Source: Qipengyuania_B sp965214525 | GTDB taxonomy: Bacteria > Pseudomonadota > Alphaproteobacteria > Sphingomonadales > Sphingomonadaceae | NCBI GenBank assembly: GCA_965214525.1 | Contig: OZ243959.1 | Location: 2,232,001 to 2,296,000 of the forward strand | DNA: 64,000 nt | Reading direction: 5' to 3' | Part shown: in pieces, positions 1-8,665 of the stretch | How the letters are laid out: every line of letters starts with the position of its first letter | Numbering within the stretch: the first letter of the stretch is position 1 | Translations under genes and position numbers: made by a program | The notes under the pieces: model-generated | What the model was told of the DNA's origin: nothing | What the model saw: only the letters and a program-made list of their open reading frames with translations | Databases searched by the model: none

Positions 1-441
1 CAACCGTGCTCGCCAATCAGCAACATGGCGGCGTCGCAATTTGGAAAGCTTCACCGTTGCGATCGGGTCATCGTAGACATAGCGCTTAAATCGCTGCTCA
101 GCCTCGGGACGCGTTTTCGCATATTCCCGACAGGCATCCGCCACAGTCTCGATCTTCGCGCGAATCTCGCCGCCAGCCTCCACCAGCTCTGCCAGCCTTT
201 CGGCCTCCTTCTTCGCGGCCGCGAATATTTCATTTCCTTGTAGCGCGCCAAAATCACCGAGAGATTTGACCCGATACTTCCCGGCGTCCTCATCATACAC
301 GCGAGCTATCCAAGTGCCTTTCCCACCGCACTTCGAAGGCCGGAAGCCAAGAAAGCAGCCTGCACGGAGCCGTTGCCAATGAGGTTCACGCTGGACCTTC
401 AGGCGTTCCCGTCCCCCAACTTTGCTCAAATCCAGCGCCAT
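1..441 (-). CDS. Tyrosine-type site-specific integrase, N-terminal part (runs off the left edge)
   Basis: A minus-strand frame is open from the ATG at 441 to the window edge (147 codons), so the catalytic C-terminus is not visible. The protein begins MALDLSKVGGRERLKVQRE and continues through a segment around residues 45-70 that resembles the N-terminal DUF4102/AP2-like arm-binding fold of phage and island integrases (WIARVYDEDAGKYRVKSLGD). A helical stretch then leads into the core-binding domain. It reads away from the tRNA fragment at 577-625, as expected for an integrase at the end of an integrated element that lies to the left. Identity as an integrase is from residue pattern and context; the RxxR/Y catalytic residues would lie outside the window. 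Confidence 0.8.
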   Translation of the reverse strand, partial: MALDLSKVGGRERLKVQREPHWQRLRAGCFLGFRPSKCGGKGTWIARVYDEDAGKYRVKSLGDFGALQGNEIFAAAKKEAERLAELVEAGGEIRAKIETVADACREYAKTRPEAEQRFKRYVYDDPIATVKLSKLRRRHVADWRARL

Positions 442-462
442 GGCGAATGCGTCCTCCGGCCA

Positions 463-482
463 GTATGGAATGCGTATGGAAT
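463..482. repeat. Tandem direct repeat upstream of the integrase, possible arm-type site
   Basis: GTATGGAAT occurs at 463-471 and again at 474-482, an 11-bp period, just upstream of the integrase start and about 95 bp from the tRNA fragment. Integrases of this class bind short direct repeats (arm sites) near att. The role here is inferred from position only. Confidence 0.35.
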
Positions 483-576
483 ACATCAGGGGACATATCG
501 GAACAAGCAGGCATCTCAAACTATTGATCCAACACCTTTCTTATGATCAGGAATGTCCCTGAATGTGCCATTTCCG

Positions 577-625
577 TGCCCTCCGAAGGCAGAGGTCACA
601 GGTTCGAATCCTGTCGGGTGCGCCA
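577..625 (+). other. Attachment site: 3' half of tRNA-Arg(CCG)
   Basis: The sequence runs from the anticodon stem (TGCC, loop CTCCGAA with anticodon CCG, GGCA) through a variable region, a perfect T stem-loop (ACAGG/TTCGAAT/CCTGT), the 3' acceptor strand CGGGTGC, discriminator G and an encoded CCA at 623-625. No matching 5' half (acceptor GCACCCG or D arm) lies upstream, so this is a fragment and not a functional tRNA. Islands that integrate into the 3' half of a tRNA leave exactly this repeat at their distal end while the intact tRNA sits at the other end. The element therefore lies to the left and the resident chromosome starts near 626. Confidence 0.85.
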
Positions 626-690
626 GTCCTGTCGGTTAAGCCGGCAGCCACCAAGCTTGCGGAGATACCGTATGGCGTTGCGAGAGCAAC

Positions 691-912
691 CATACGAGGC
701 CGTTCGACAAGATGGGGCTGCTTGAGGAGGTGCTTGCAACGCCGGCCAACCCCCGGGTGCACGACGGCAGCGGCGCCAAATATCTCGATCGTAATTATGG
801 TCAGGTGTTGATCGTTTGGGATCGCCTGTTCGGCAGCTTCCACCGCGCGGGGGAATACCCTACTTTCGGGCTGGTCAAGCCGCTGCAAAGCTACAAGCTG
901 TGGGACATTTAG
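691..912 (+). pseudogene. 3' remnant of a sterol desaturase / fatty acid hydroxylase gene
   Basis: Translation in this frame gives HTRPFDKMGLLEEVLATP, then a segment ending SGAKYLDRNYGQVLIVWDRLFGSF. This matches the C-terminal block of membrane sterol desaturases, where HT...G.LE.VL.TPSHHRVHHGSN..YLDRNYGG.LI.WDRLFG is expected. The metal-binding HHRVHH segment reads NPRVHD, so two ligand histidines are lost, and no upstream part or start codon can be recognised. The remnant lies next to the att fragment and was probably truncated by insertion of the element or by later deletion. From 913 to 1114 I see nothing recognisable on either strand. Confidence 0.75.
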
Positions 913-1114
913 ACCCCTGGCTTTCAATGGCTGCTCGGCCAGATGAAGACCGCCACGCGGTGAAGCGACCGTTTGCTATACCTTGGGAAGCCGCTTGGCC
1001 CGTCGCATGACGGCGCGCACGAGGCCAGCGTAACCATCCGGGCGGCGGGGCCGGTTCGGTAACGATCTGCAACGTGTTGCCGGGCAACCGGGTGAGGCTG
1101 ACGGGCCCAGGCGA

Positions 1115-2884
1115 TCAGGTGACCATGAGCATCGATTTGAAACCCGCCAGATCGTTCAGCGGACCGGTTTCGATGACCTTGCCGTCCGCCAGAACCACCC
1201 CCCAGTCGCAAAACGACAGGGTGCTGGCATGGTGGCTGATGACGATGGTCGTGCGATCGCGGGCACCGGTTTGGAGAAGTTCGAACAGTTTCTTCTCGGA
1301 CAGTCCGTCCACCGCGTTGGTCGCCTCGTCCAGGATCAGGATCTGCGGTTTCCGGCCCAAGGCGCGGGCAATGCCGATTCGCTGCCGCTGCCCCCCCGAA
1401 AGGGCCAGACCGCGCCCCCCGACCCGGGTTTGATAGCCTTCCGGAAACGATTCGATGAAATCGTCGGCATGCGCCAAACGGGCGGCTTCCTGAATATCGG
1501 CGAACGGCATGTCGAGAACGCCGAAGGCGATGTTGTCCGCGATGGTCCCTTCGACCAGATCGATGTCCTGGCCGGCAATGCCGATTGCGCGGCGCCATTG
1601 CCGGCTGTCCGTATCCGACAAAGGGAAGTCGTTCACCATGATGCGCCCGCTGCCTGGTTCGAGCAGGCGGCATAACAGGTTAATGACCGTCGATTTTCCC
1701 GATCCCGAATGTCCGATCAGAGCGGTGGTGCAGCCTCGCCGAAACGAGAACGAGACATCCTGCAGCGCTGCCTTCGCTTCGCGTTCGGCGTAAGTGAAGC
1801 CGACATTCTCAAAATCGATGGACGTCTCGAGTTTCTGGAATGCCCTGCCTTCCTGTGATGGTGCGGTTTGTTTTGCATCGAGCAGCCATTCGACTTCCCG
1901 CAATTGCGCGTTCGACCCCGCCACTGCCAGTCCGGAAGTCTCCAGCGTGCGCAGATGCGGCTGCATGCGGTTGAGCAAAACGAGAAAGGCGGCGAGAACG
2001 GGTATCTCGACGCCGATACTCACTCCAACCAGCAAGGTGATCAGGAAAAGCGCGGCATGCAGCGTTTCCAGTACCGAACCCAGGACAGCGGAGAAGCGCT
2101 CGATCACCAGGTGTGAGGTTCGCACGGTGTTGGATGCCGCGGCGAAACGCTCATGCTCATCCTGTTCCTGATTGAACAGCCGGATGACGCGCGCACCATA
2201 GATCGCGAATAACATGCGATCGGCAAGCCGTTCGTTGGCTTTGCCCGCATCTTCGCTGAACCGTTTCAGGCGGACCGTCGTCTGCCCCTGGATCAGCCGG
2301 ACGATGAGCGCTCCGGCGCATACCAGCAGGGCCAGTTGCCAGCTGACGAAGAACAACAGCGCGGCGAATACGACGACATTGGCCAAGCTCGATATGCTCG
2401 TAAGCACGGCCCTAACGGCGTCCGACACCTTCCATGCTTCCGACGAGATGATGTTCACCAGCCGGCTTGCGCTGACGGAAAGATGGAACGCATAATCGTT
2501 GCGTTCCAGCCGTTCCGACAAGCTGGACAGGATGTCGTGCGCGGCCCGCCCATCGATCCATGCGGAGAACGAGCGTGACGCATATTGGCTCACACCCTTG
2601 AGCAGGACGAACCCGAACATCGTCGCCGCCACGATGAGCAACCGCTGCTCGGCTGGGTAGGCGGCCGCGAAGCTTCCCAGATAGCCCAGCACACCCCCCG
2701 GGGCGGCAGTGCCATCGCCATCGTTTAGCAAGGTCGAGAGGAGTGGAACGAGCAGTCCGATGCCCAGCCCCTCGAGCACGCCGTTCAGCAACCCGAAGAA
2801 GGCGACGACGGGCACAGACCACATGTAACGGCTGGCGATTGAAGAAATGGCAGGGTGGCCGGCGAACGGCTTGAACACGGGCAT
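1115..2884 (-). CDS. ABC exporter, fused membrane and ATPase domains (MsbA/PglK-like)
   Basis: A 589-residue half-transporter. About six membrane segments occupy residues 15-330 (for example VPVVAFFGLLNGVLEGLGIG and the VVVFAALLFFVSWQLALLV stretch). A nucleotide-binding domain follows with Walker A GHSGSGKST near residue 395, signature LSGGQRQ near 496 and Walker B ILILDEAT near 516. This is the build of exporters for lipid-linked glycans or lipid A-type substrates. The gene diverges from the glycosyltransferase operon that starts at about 2974, which suggests it moves the glycan product across the inner membrane. An upstream in-frame start would overlap the divergent gene, so the ATG at 2884 is preferred. 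No strong ribosome binding site is visible. Confidence 0.88.
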   Translation of the reverse strand: MPVFKPFAGHPAISSIASRYMWSVPVVAFFGLLNGVLEGLGIGLLVPLLSTLLNDGDGTAAPGGVLGYLGSFAAAYPAEQRLLIVAATMFGFVLLKGVSQYASRSFSAWIDGRAAHDILSSLSERLERNDYAFHLSVSASRLVNIISSEAWKVSDAVRAVLTSISSLANVVVFAALLFFVSWQLALLVCAGALIVRLIQGQTTVRLKRFSEDAGKANERLADRMLFAIYGARVIRLFNQEQDEHERFAAASNTVRTSHLVIERFSAVLGSVLETLHAALFLITLLVGVSIGVEIPVLAAFLVLLNRMQPHLRTLETSGLAVAGSNAQLREVEWLLDAKQTAPSQEGRAFQKLETSIDFENVGFTYAEREAKAALQDVSFSFRRGCTTALIGHSGSGKSTVINLLCRLLEPGSGRIMVNDFPLSDTDSRQWRRAIGIAGQDIDLVEGTIADNIAFGVLDMPFADIQEAARLAHADDFIESFPEGYQTRVGGRGLALSGGQRQRIGIARALGRKPQILILDEATNAVDGLSEKKLFELLQTGARDRTTIVISHHASTLSFCDWGVVLADGKVIETGPLNDLAGFKSMLMVT

Positions 2885-2973
2885 GGCGCCAGTCTTGCCA
2901 GAGCACTCCGACTTACGCCATAGATGACCCGCTTCGGCGGCCCAAAGCACAGAAGCAATCCAATGAGACACCT

Positions 2974-4524
2974 TTGAAGGGTATCGTGCGGCAACCCGAA
3001 GGCTTTGCAGAGGCAGACGCGCAAACCGCAAGGCCCACGCTTGCAGCCATCGTCACGACGTGCGACGACGCTCATTACCTGCCCGATGCGATTGCAAGCC
3101 TGCTCGCGCAGGATCCGCCGTTCGACGAGGTTATCGTCGTCGATGACGGGTCTGCGCGGGATCCTTCGCACGCCCTCGATCCGTTCGAGAACTTGAGGTT
3201 GATTTGTCAACCCAATCTTGGCCTGTCGGCAGCGCGGAACACCGGGCTCGAGGCGGTCGGGTCCGAGTTCGTCGTGTTCCTCGATGCCGATGACCGGTTG
3301 TTGGAGGGCGCGACCCGGGCTGCCTCGGCGACGTTCGCGACAAACCCGGAAGCCGGAGCGGTGTATGGCGGGTTCAGAAGGGTCGATCGGCAACTTGTGC
3401 CAGTATCATCCGATGAGCATCATCCGATGGGCAATGATCCTTTCTTCGACCTGCTTCACGGAAACCTGATCGCGATGCATGCGACGGTGACGTATCGGAC
3501 CGCTGCGCTCCGGGAGATCGGCGGGTTCGATACGAGCCTGCAAAGCTGCGAGGATTACGACGTCTATCTGCGGCTGGCACAGGGATATCCGATCGTGTCG
3601 TTCGATGCCATTGTCGCCGAATACAGGCAGCATACGGCGAACATGTCGCGCGACCGCCAAGCGATGCGCGAGACGGTCCTGGCGGTGCACGCGCGCTATG
3701 CTCCCCTGCCATCGGACGAAACGCTGTATGCTGCCTGGCTGGAGGGCCAAGCGAACTGGCAGCGACATTATGACGCGGACGAGCAGGAAATGCAGGTGGA
3801 AGGCGGGTTCAGGCAACAGGCAGGGCGATTGAAGCGACGCATCGCCCGTTTGCTGAAGCGCCGTTGGCCCCCCGCACCGGGCAAGGTGAGGTTCGGGGAT
3901 TTCGGTTCCACCCGTCCGCTCAGCGCCGACTTCGGCTGGGATCGTGGCACGCCGATCGACCGCTACTATGTCGAGGCGTTTCTGGCCAAGCACGCAGCCG
4001 GTATACAAGGCCGGGTCCTGGAGATCGGAGACGATGGCTATTCCCGCCAATTCGGGGGGGAGCGCATCGTCCACCAAGATGTCCTGCACGTCGAAACCGG
4101 CGACCCTAATGCGACGATCACGGGCGACATCACGCAAGGCGTGTTGCCCGATGCGGCGTTCGATTGCATCATCTTCACCCAGACGCTGCACCTCATCTTC
4201 GACGTGGAAGGGGCCATTCGTGCCCTTCATGCCGCCCTCAAGCCTGGCGGCGTGTTGTTGCTGACCGTACCCGGTATCTCGCAGATCGATCGCGGGCAGT
4301 GGGGGGATACCTGGTTCTGGTCGTTCACCGCAGCATCGATCCGGCGCATCGTGCAGCCTGTCTTCGGGAACCGCTGGGTAAGCGAGGTGCAGGGAAACGT
4401 TTTCGCAGCGATATGCTTCCTCCAGGGCCTTGCGACCAGCGAAGTCGATCCGGCAAAGCTTGCCCCATACGACCCCGCCTACCCGGTGATCATCGGCGTG
4501 CGGGCGCGCAAGGCCGAGGGATGA
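2974..4524 (+). CDS. Family 2 glycosyltransferase fused to a SAM-dependent methyltransferase-like domain
   Basis: The 516-residue protein has two parts. Residues 20-250 form a GT-A glycosyltransferase domain: TLAAIVTTCDDAHYLPDAIA, then EVIVVDDGS, and the DxD-type motif in FLDADDRLLEG. From about residue 305 a second domain begins (GWDRGTPIDRYYVEAFL), with a SAM-binding-like VLEIGDDGYS, the late D-x-I-I-F-T-Q-T strand and GGVLLLTVPG. This domain resembles methyltransferases that act in polysaccharide synthesis. The start is uncertain: TTG at 2974 or GTG at 2986. The stop overlaps the next gene by ATGA, so the first genes are translationally coupled. The sugar and methyl acceptors cannot be told from sequence. 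Confidence 0.85.
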   Translation: MKGIVRQPEGFAEADAQTARPTLAAIVTTCDDAHYLPDAIASLLAQDPPFDEVIVVDDGSARDPSHALDPFENLRLICQPNLGLSAARNTGLEAVGSEFVVFLDADDRLLEGATRAASATFATNPEAGAVYGGFRRVDRQLVPVSSDEHHPMGNDPFFDLLHGNLIAMHATVTYRTAALREIGGFDTSLQSCEDYDVYLRLAQGYPIVSFDAIVAEYRQHTANMSRDRQAMRETVLAVHARYAPLPSDETLYAAWLEGQANWQRHYDADEQEMQVEGGFRQQAGRLKRRIARLLKRRWPPAPGKVRFGDFGSTRPLSADFGWDRGTPIDRYYVEAFLAKHAAGIQGRVLEIGDDGYSRQFGGERIVHQDVLHVETGDPNATITGDITQGVLPDAAFDCIIFTQTLHLIFDVEGAIRALHAALKPGGVLLLTVPGISQIDRGQWGDTWFWSFTAASIRRIVQPVFGNRWVSEVQGNVFAAICFLQGLATSEVDPAKLAPYDPAYPVIIGVRARKAEG

Positions 4525-5534
4525 TGAGCCGTCTGGCGGATTGGATGGCGCGGCGGACCCGCGGCACGGCAGGACGGCGGCCGACGCCGGTCATCCTGAT
4601 GTATCACCGGGTCGCTCGCACGCGGCATGATCCGTGGGCGCTGGCGGTGCATCCGGAACGGTTCGGGCGGCAGATGGACTGGCTGAGCCGCCATCGCACG
4701 GTTTTACCGATGGACGAGTTCGTCGCCCTGATGAAGCGCGACCGGCTGCCCCGAACGGCAGTCGGGCTGACGTTCGACGATGGCTATGTAGATAACCTGA
4801 CGGCCGCAAAACCCGTATTGGAGAGGCACAACCTGCCTGCCACGGTGTTTGCGTTGGGCGATCGCCAAGGTGCCGAACCATTCTGGTGGGACGAGCTTGC
4901 CGATCTTGTTCTTGCATGCCCGCGAGCGAAGGACGAGCAGTTTTCGATCGGTCCGGAAAGGGTGCGCTTGTGCTGGACCGTACGGCAATCGGAACAGGCG
5001 GGTGAAGTGTGGCACGCCGATATGGAGCCGCGCGAGGCACGCGAGGCTGCGTATCTGCAGATATGGCGTATCCTGCAGGCCATGTCTCCCGAAGGGCGCA
5101 GCGAAACGCTCGCCCGGCTGCGCGCAATCCTTCCCGAACCGGTCGGCGAACCCGCGCTGCGGATGACGCCCGCCCAACTTGCCAAGGCAACCGGAGACGG
5201 AACCTTGAGTATGGGCGGGCATGGCATGACCCATTCGCGACTGTCGGACCTGACTGCACCGCAGCTGGCGGCGGAATTGGCTGGCAGTCTGGACTTCTGC
5301 CGACGTCATGGTTCGCACCCGTCGCCCGGCTTTGCGTACCCCTACGGCGACTTGAACGGTGACGTGCGCGAGGCGGTCCGGCGCAGCGGGTTCGCCTGGG
5401 CCTGCACGACCCGCGAAGGCGCGGTTGACCCGCGCGGCGATCCCTTTGACCTGCCGCGTGTTGCCGTTGGCGATTGGGACGTGACCAGGTTCGCGGCCAC
5501 CGTTTCCAATCCCGATGCTGCCGGCGGGCTTTGA
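4521..5534 (+). CDS. Polysaccharide deacetylase (NodB-homology, carbohydrate esterase 4 family)
   Basis: A 337-aa protein. PVILMYHRVA is followed by the metal-binding TFDDGY motif near residue 88 and the HGMTHSRLS motif (HxxxH-type) near residue 235, then FAYPYGD near 273. Together these form the NodB metal triad and catalytic signature. Such enzymes remove N- or O-acetyl groups from sugars in exopolysaccharide or peptidoglycan. The ATG at 4521 overlaps the upstream stop, so it is coupled to the glycosyltransferase-methyltransferase gene; longer frames upstream are shadows of that gene. No signal peptide is evident, so it probably acts on a cytoplasmic or lipid-linked intermediate, but this is uncertain. 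Confidence 0.88.
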   Translation: MMSRLADWMARRTRGTAGRRPTPVILMYHRVARTRHDPWALAVHPERFGRQMDWLSRHRTVLPMDEFVALMKRDRLPRTAVGLTFDDGYVDNLTAAKPVLERHNLPATVFALGDRQGAEPFWWDELADLVLACPRAKDEQFSIGPERVRLCWTVRQSEQAGEVWHADMEPREAREAAYLQIWRILQAMSPEGRSETLARLRAILPEPVGEPALRMTPAQLAKATGDGTLSMGGHGMTHSRLSDLTAPQLAAELAGSLDFCRRHGSHPSPGFAYPYGDLNGDVREAVRRSGFAWACTTREGAVDPRGDPFDLPRVAVGDWDVTRFAATVSNPDAAGGL

Positions 5535-5536
5535 CG

Positions 5537-6508
5537 ATGAGCCGTCCAAAAGTCGGGGTGGTTATCCCAATGTACAACTCGGCCGCGACAATCGCCGAAA
5601 CGCTAGAAAGCGTGATCAACCAGACCTATCGCAAGCTCGACATCCTGGTGGTTGACGATGGTTCGATCGACGAAGGGCCGCAGATCGTCGCGCGCTTTGC
5701 CGCGCGCGATCCACGCATCTCGCTCATGAGCCAGAAGAATGCTGGCGTTGCTGCGGCGCGCAATGCCGGTGCAAAGGCGCTCGACGCGCCCTATCTGTCG
5801 TTTGTCGATGCGGACGATCTATGGGCGCCGGAAAAGATCGCGTTGCAGTTGGCTGCGCTCGACAGGGGGGGCGAGCGGATCGGGCTGGCTTATACCTGGT
5901 TTTCCCTCATCGATGAAAACAGCAGGGTCATATCGAACGATTATCGGCCGCGCCACGAGGGGCAGGTGCTCGAGCACATGTGCCGGGGCAATTTCGTCGG
6001 CAATGGCAGTTCGATCCTCCTTCGCCGATCGGTATTCGACCGGATCGGCGGCTTCGATGCCGCTCTCCGGGCGGCGAACGCACAAGGCTGCGAAGACCTG
6101 ATGATCTGCCTCAAGGCCGCCGAAGTTACGGAATTCGCGCTCGTCCCGCAGCATTTGGTCGGCTATCGGTTGACCCATTTCAACATGTCGAGCGATGTCG
6201 CGCAAATGGAACGTTCGCTGCGGATGGTATTAGGACAGTTCCAGAGCAGCTACCCGCAATATGCACAGCAATGCGCGGACAATCAGACGGGGATTACCAA
6301 TTGGCTCATCACCCGCGCGCTTCAGGCGCGGCGTCCACGAAGCGCCGTGGTGCTGTACCGCATGCTAAAAACGATGGACGCTCAATTCGCAAAGCGGCAT
6401 CGCCTCGCCTATGCCAAGATCTACGCCAAGTCGCTGATTATCCCGCGGTGGTTCAAACGGCTGGTACGCCGCGCGCTGTATCCGCCGTTTCCCCATGGCG
6501 TTCGATGA
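5537..6508 (+). CDS. Family 2 glycosyltransferase
   Basis: A 323-aa GT-A enzyme. It opens with KVGVVIPMYNSAATIAETLE, then ILVVDDGSID and the FVDADDLWAPEK motif that binds metal and nucleotide-sugar. Two bases separate its ATG from the deacetylase stop, and its own stop overlaps the next ATG (ATGA at 6505). It is the second of four glycosyltransferases here and presumably adds one residue of a repeating unit. The donor and acceptor are not predictable. Confidence 0.88.
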   Translation: MSRPKVGVVIPMYNSAATIAETLESVINQTYRKLDILVVDDGSIDEGPQIVARFAARDPRISLMSQKNAGVAAARNAGAKALDAPYLSFVDADDLWAPEKIALQLAALDRGGERIGLAYTWFSLIDENSRVISNDYRPRHEGQVLEHMCRGNFVGNGSSILLRRSVFDRIGGFDAALRAANAQGCEDLMICLKAAEVTEFALVPQHLVGYRLTHFNMSSDVAQMERSLRMVLGQFQSSYPQYAQQCADNQTGITNWLITRALQARRPRSAVVLYRMLKTMDAQFAKRHRLAYAKIYAKSLIIPRWFKRLVRRALYPPFPHGVR

Positions 6509-7713
6509 GCGATCGCCCAACCGGCAACGAGCCGACGGCCGCGATCCTGCACATCGATCTGAGCCGGGACGATGCGCCGATCCTTGCCACCCATACCCTG
6601 CACTGGTTGATTTTCTGGTGGAAGGATCGCCCCGTCGGCCAGGGAGAAGCACCCGCCGTGCCCGGCGAAACGCTCGACATCGCCCGGCTGCGCCAGACGT
6701 TGATCGATCCCGCCTGCTTGCGCGAGGCGCAGTCGCGCGACGGTACCCAACAGGATGCATCCGGGCTGACAGCTACCGTGGTAATCTGCACGCGCGATCG
6801 ACCCGACCAGCTCGCAAGGTGCCTCCAATCCCTTCCCGATCAAAGCCGCCCGCCCGATCAGATCATCGTCGTCGACAACCGGTCGCAGGATGAGCGGACC
6901 AGAGAGGTGGCGCTGGCGCACGCGGTCCGATACATTCGCGAAGATCGTCCTGGCCTCGATATAGCGCGCAACACCGGAGCGATGGCTGCGTCCAGCCAGA
7001 TCATCGCCTATACCGACGATGACGTCGTACTTCATCGCCTGTGGCTGGAGCGGACAATAGCTGCCTTTGATGACAAGGTCGATGCGGTCACCGGCCTGGT
7101 CCTGCCGGGCGCGCTCGATACGCCAGCGCAACTGCATTTCGAGAGGCACTGGGGGTTCGGGAAGGGTTTTTGCCGGAAGGATTTCGACTTCGCGTTCTAT
7201 GCGCGGGACAAGCTGGATGGCTGCCCTGCATGGGAAGTGGGTGCCGGAGCCAGTATGGCGTTCCGAAAAAGCGTGTTTACTGAAATCGGACTGTTCGACG
7301 AGCGGCTCGATGTCGGGGCGGCGGGTTGTTCGGGGGATTCCGAGTTCTGGCATCGCTTGCTGTCGCATGGCCGCCAGTGCCGCTACGACCCGGCAATCGT
7401 CGCCTTCCACTATCATCGGCGTGACGAGGCGGGGCTGCGTGCGCAGATCCGGGCGTATATGCGCGGACATGCCGCGGCCCTGCTGGTGCAATATGAGCGG
7501 ACCGGGAATGCGGGCAACCTGCGCCGCCTTTTCCGGCTAATGCCACGGTGGTTCGCCCGGCGCGCATTGCTTGAACGCCGCAAGCAACCGTCCAACGCGT
7601 TTCTGCGGGCCGAGATCGCCGGTTATCTTGCAGGGATTGTATTCTACGCAAAAGGCCGAATGTCGGCGCATCGTCGGTCCGACAAACCTCCTGCCGAGGA
7701 ACTGTCCCGATGA
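6505..7713 (+). CDS. Family 2 glycosyltransferase with N-terminal extension
   Basis: A 402-aa protein. About 80 residues without a clear family match precede the GT-A core, which reads ATVVICTRDRPDQLARCLQS, IIVVDNRSQDE and AYTDDDVVLH (the DxD-type motif, here TDDDV). The fold then continues with VGAGASMAFRKSVF and GCSGDSEFWHRLL, a common acceptor-side signature. The start at 6505 is fixed by the ATGA overlap with the upstream gene; a much longer open frame upstream is only a shadow of that gene. The C-terminus ends in basic, amphipathic residues that could touch the membrane. Confidence 0.87.
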   Translation: MSDRPTGNEPTAAILHIDLSRDDAPILATHTLHWLIFWWKDRPVGQGEAPAVPGETLDIARLRQTLIDPACLREAQSRDGTQQDASGLTATVVICTRDRPDQLARCLQSLPDQSRPPDQIIVVDNRSQDERTREVALAHAVRYIREDRPGLDIARNTGAMAASSQIIAYTDDDVVLHRLWLERTIAAFDDKVDAVTGLVLPGALDTPAQLHFERHWGFGKGFCRKDFDFAFYARDKLDGCPAWEVGAGASMAFRKSVFTEIGLFDERLDVGAAGCSGDSEFWHRLLSHGRQCRYDPAIVAFHYHRRDEAGLRAQIRAYMRGHAAALLVQYERTGNAGNLRRLFRLMPRWFARRALLERRKQPSNAFLRAEIAGYLAGIVFYAKGRMSAHRRSDKPPAEELSR

Positions 7714-8621
7714 TGCCTGCGCCGCGCGTTTCGGTCATCTCGATCTTCTATAATGGCGAGGCGTATTTTGCCGAGGCAATCGAAAGCGTGCTTGCGCAGG
7801 ACATGCCCGATTGGGAATTGCTGCTCGTCGATGACGGATCGCAAGATGGCAGCACCGCGATCGCGGCTGCCTATGTCGAGCGGTTTCCCGGCAGGATAAG
7901 ATACCTAACCCACCCAAATCGTTGCAACCGGGGGATGAGCGCGACGAGGAACCTGGGTCTTTCGCACGCTCAAGCGCCATTCGTGGCCTTCATCGATGCG
8001 GACGATCGATGGCACGAATGCAAACTGCGTGAGCAGCTCGCGATTTTCGAGCAGCATCCGCGGATCGCCGCGGTCTGCGGCGCTGTCAACTATTGGCGCA
8101 GCTGGATCGGGGGGCAGGATGTTATCGTCCCGACCGGACACGCATTGGACGTCGTCGTCGATCCGCCGGGGGCATCCCTGGCGCTGTATCCTTTGGGGAG
8201 CGCCGCCGCGCCCTGCCCTTCTGACATCATGCTGAGGAAGGGCATCGTCGAACGGCTTGGCGGGTTCGAGGAGCATTTCACCAACGAATTGCAGATGTAC
8301 GAGGATCAGGGCTTCCTCGCCAAACTGTATCTCGCGGCACCGATCTATTTTTCGAGCTCACGATGGCTGGATTATCGCCAGCATGACAGTTCGATCGTGG
8401 CGCAGGTCAAGCAAACCGGCCGCTACGAACACGTTCGCCGGTATTTCCTGATCTGGTTTCACGATTACCTGTTGGCTTTGGATGATGTCGATCCGCGCGT
8501 GGCTGAAGCCTGCCGCAAGGCTTTGCAGCGGTTGGACCATCCGCAAAGGACACGGCTGATGGACAATATCATGGCGCTGGGGGAAAAGGCGAAAAGCGTC
8601 GGTCGCCGCGCATTGCGGTAG
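7710..8621 (+). CDS. Family 2 glycosyltransferase
   Basis: A 303-aa GT-A protein: RVSVISIFYNGEAYFAEAIE, LLLVDDGSQDGS, then FIDADDRWHECK as the DxD-type motif. A conserved acceptor-side segment follows (DIMLRKGIVERLGGFEE, then the MYEDQGFLAKLYL acidic motif). It is coupled to the preceding gene by an ATGA overlap at 7710. It is the last glycosyltransferase before galE, which follows after 44 bp. Confidence 0.87.
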   Translation: MMPAPRVSVISIFYNGEAYFAEAIESVLAQDMPDWELLLVDDGSQDGSTAIAAAYVERFPGRIRYLTHPNRCNRGMSATRNLGLSHAQAPFVAFIDADDRWHECKLREQLAIFEQHPRIAAVCGAVNYWRSWIGGQDVIVPTGHALDVVVDPPGASLALYPLGSAAAPCPSDIMLRKGIVERLGGFEEHFTNELQMYEDQGFLAKLYLAAPIYFSSSRWLDYRQHDSSIVAQVKQTGRYEHVRRYFLIWFHDYLLALDDVDPRVAEACRKALQRLDHPQRTRLMDNIMALGEKAKSVGRRALR

Positions 8622-8665
8622 GGCCGGTTGGGAACCCCGCGGGGGTAGCGAAAGGACTGGCGAAC

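Noticed and set aside
547..927. Minus-strand frame with the peptide RIRTCDLCLRRARKWH near its end
   Set aside because: It is the antisense of the tRNA fragment and the desaturase remnant. Similar strings arise as spurious proteins wherever tRNA genes are translated backwards.
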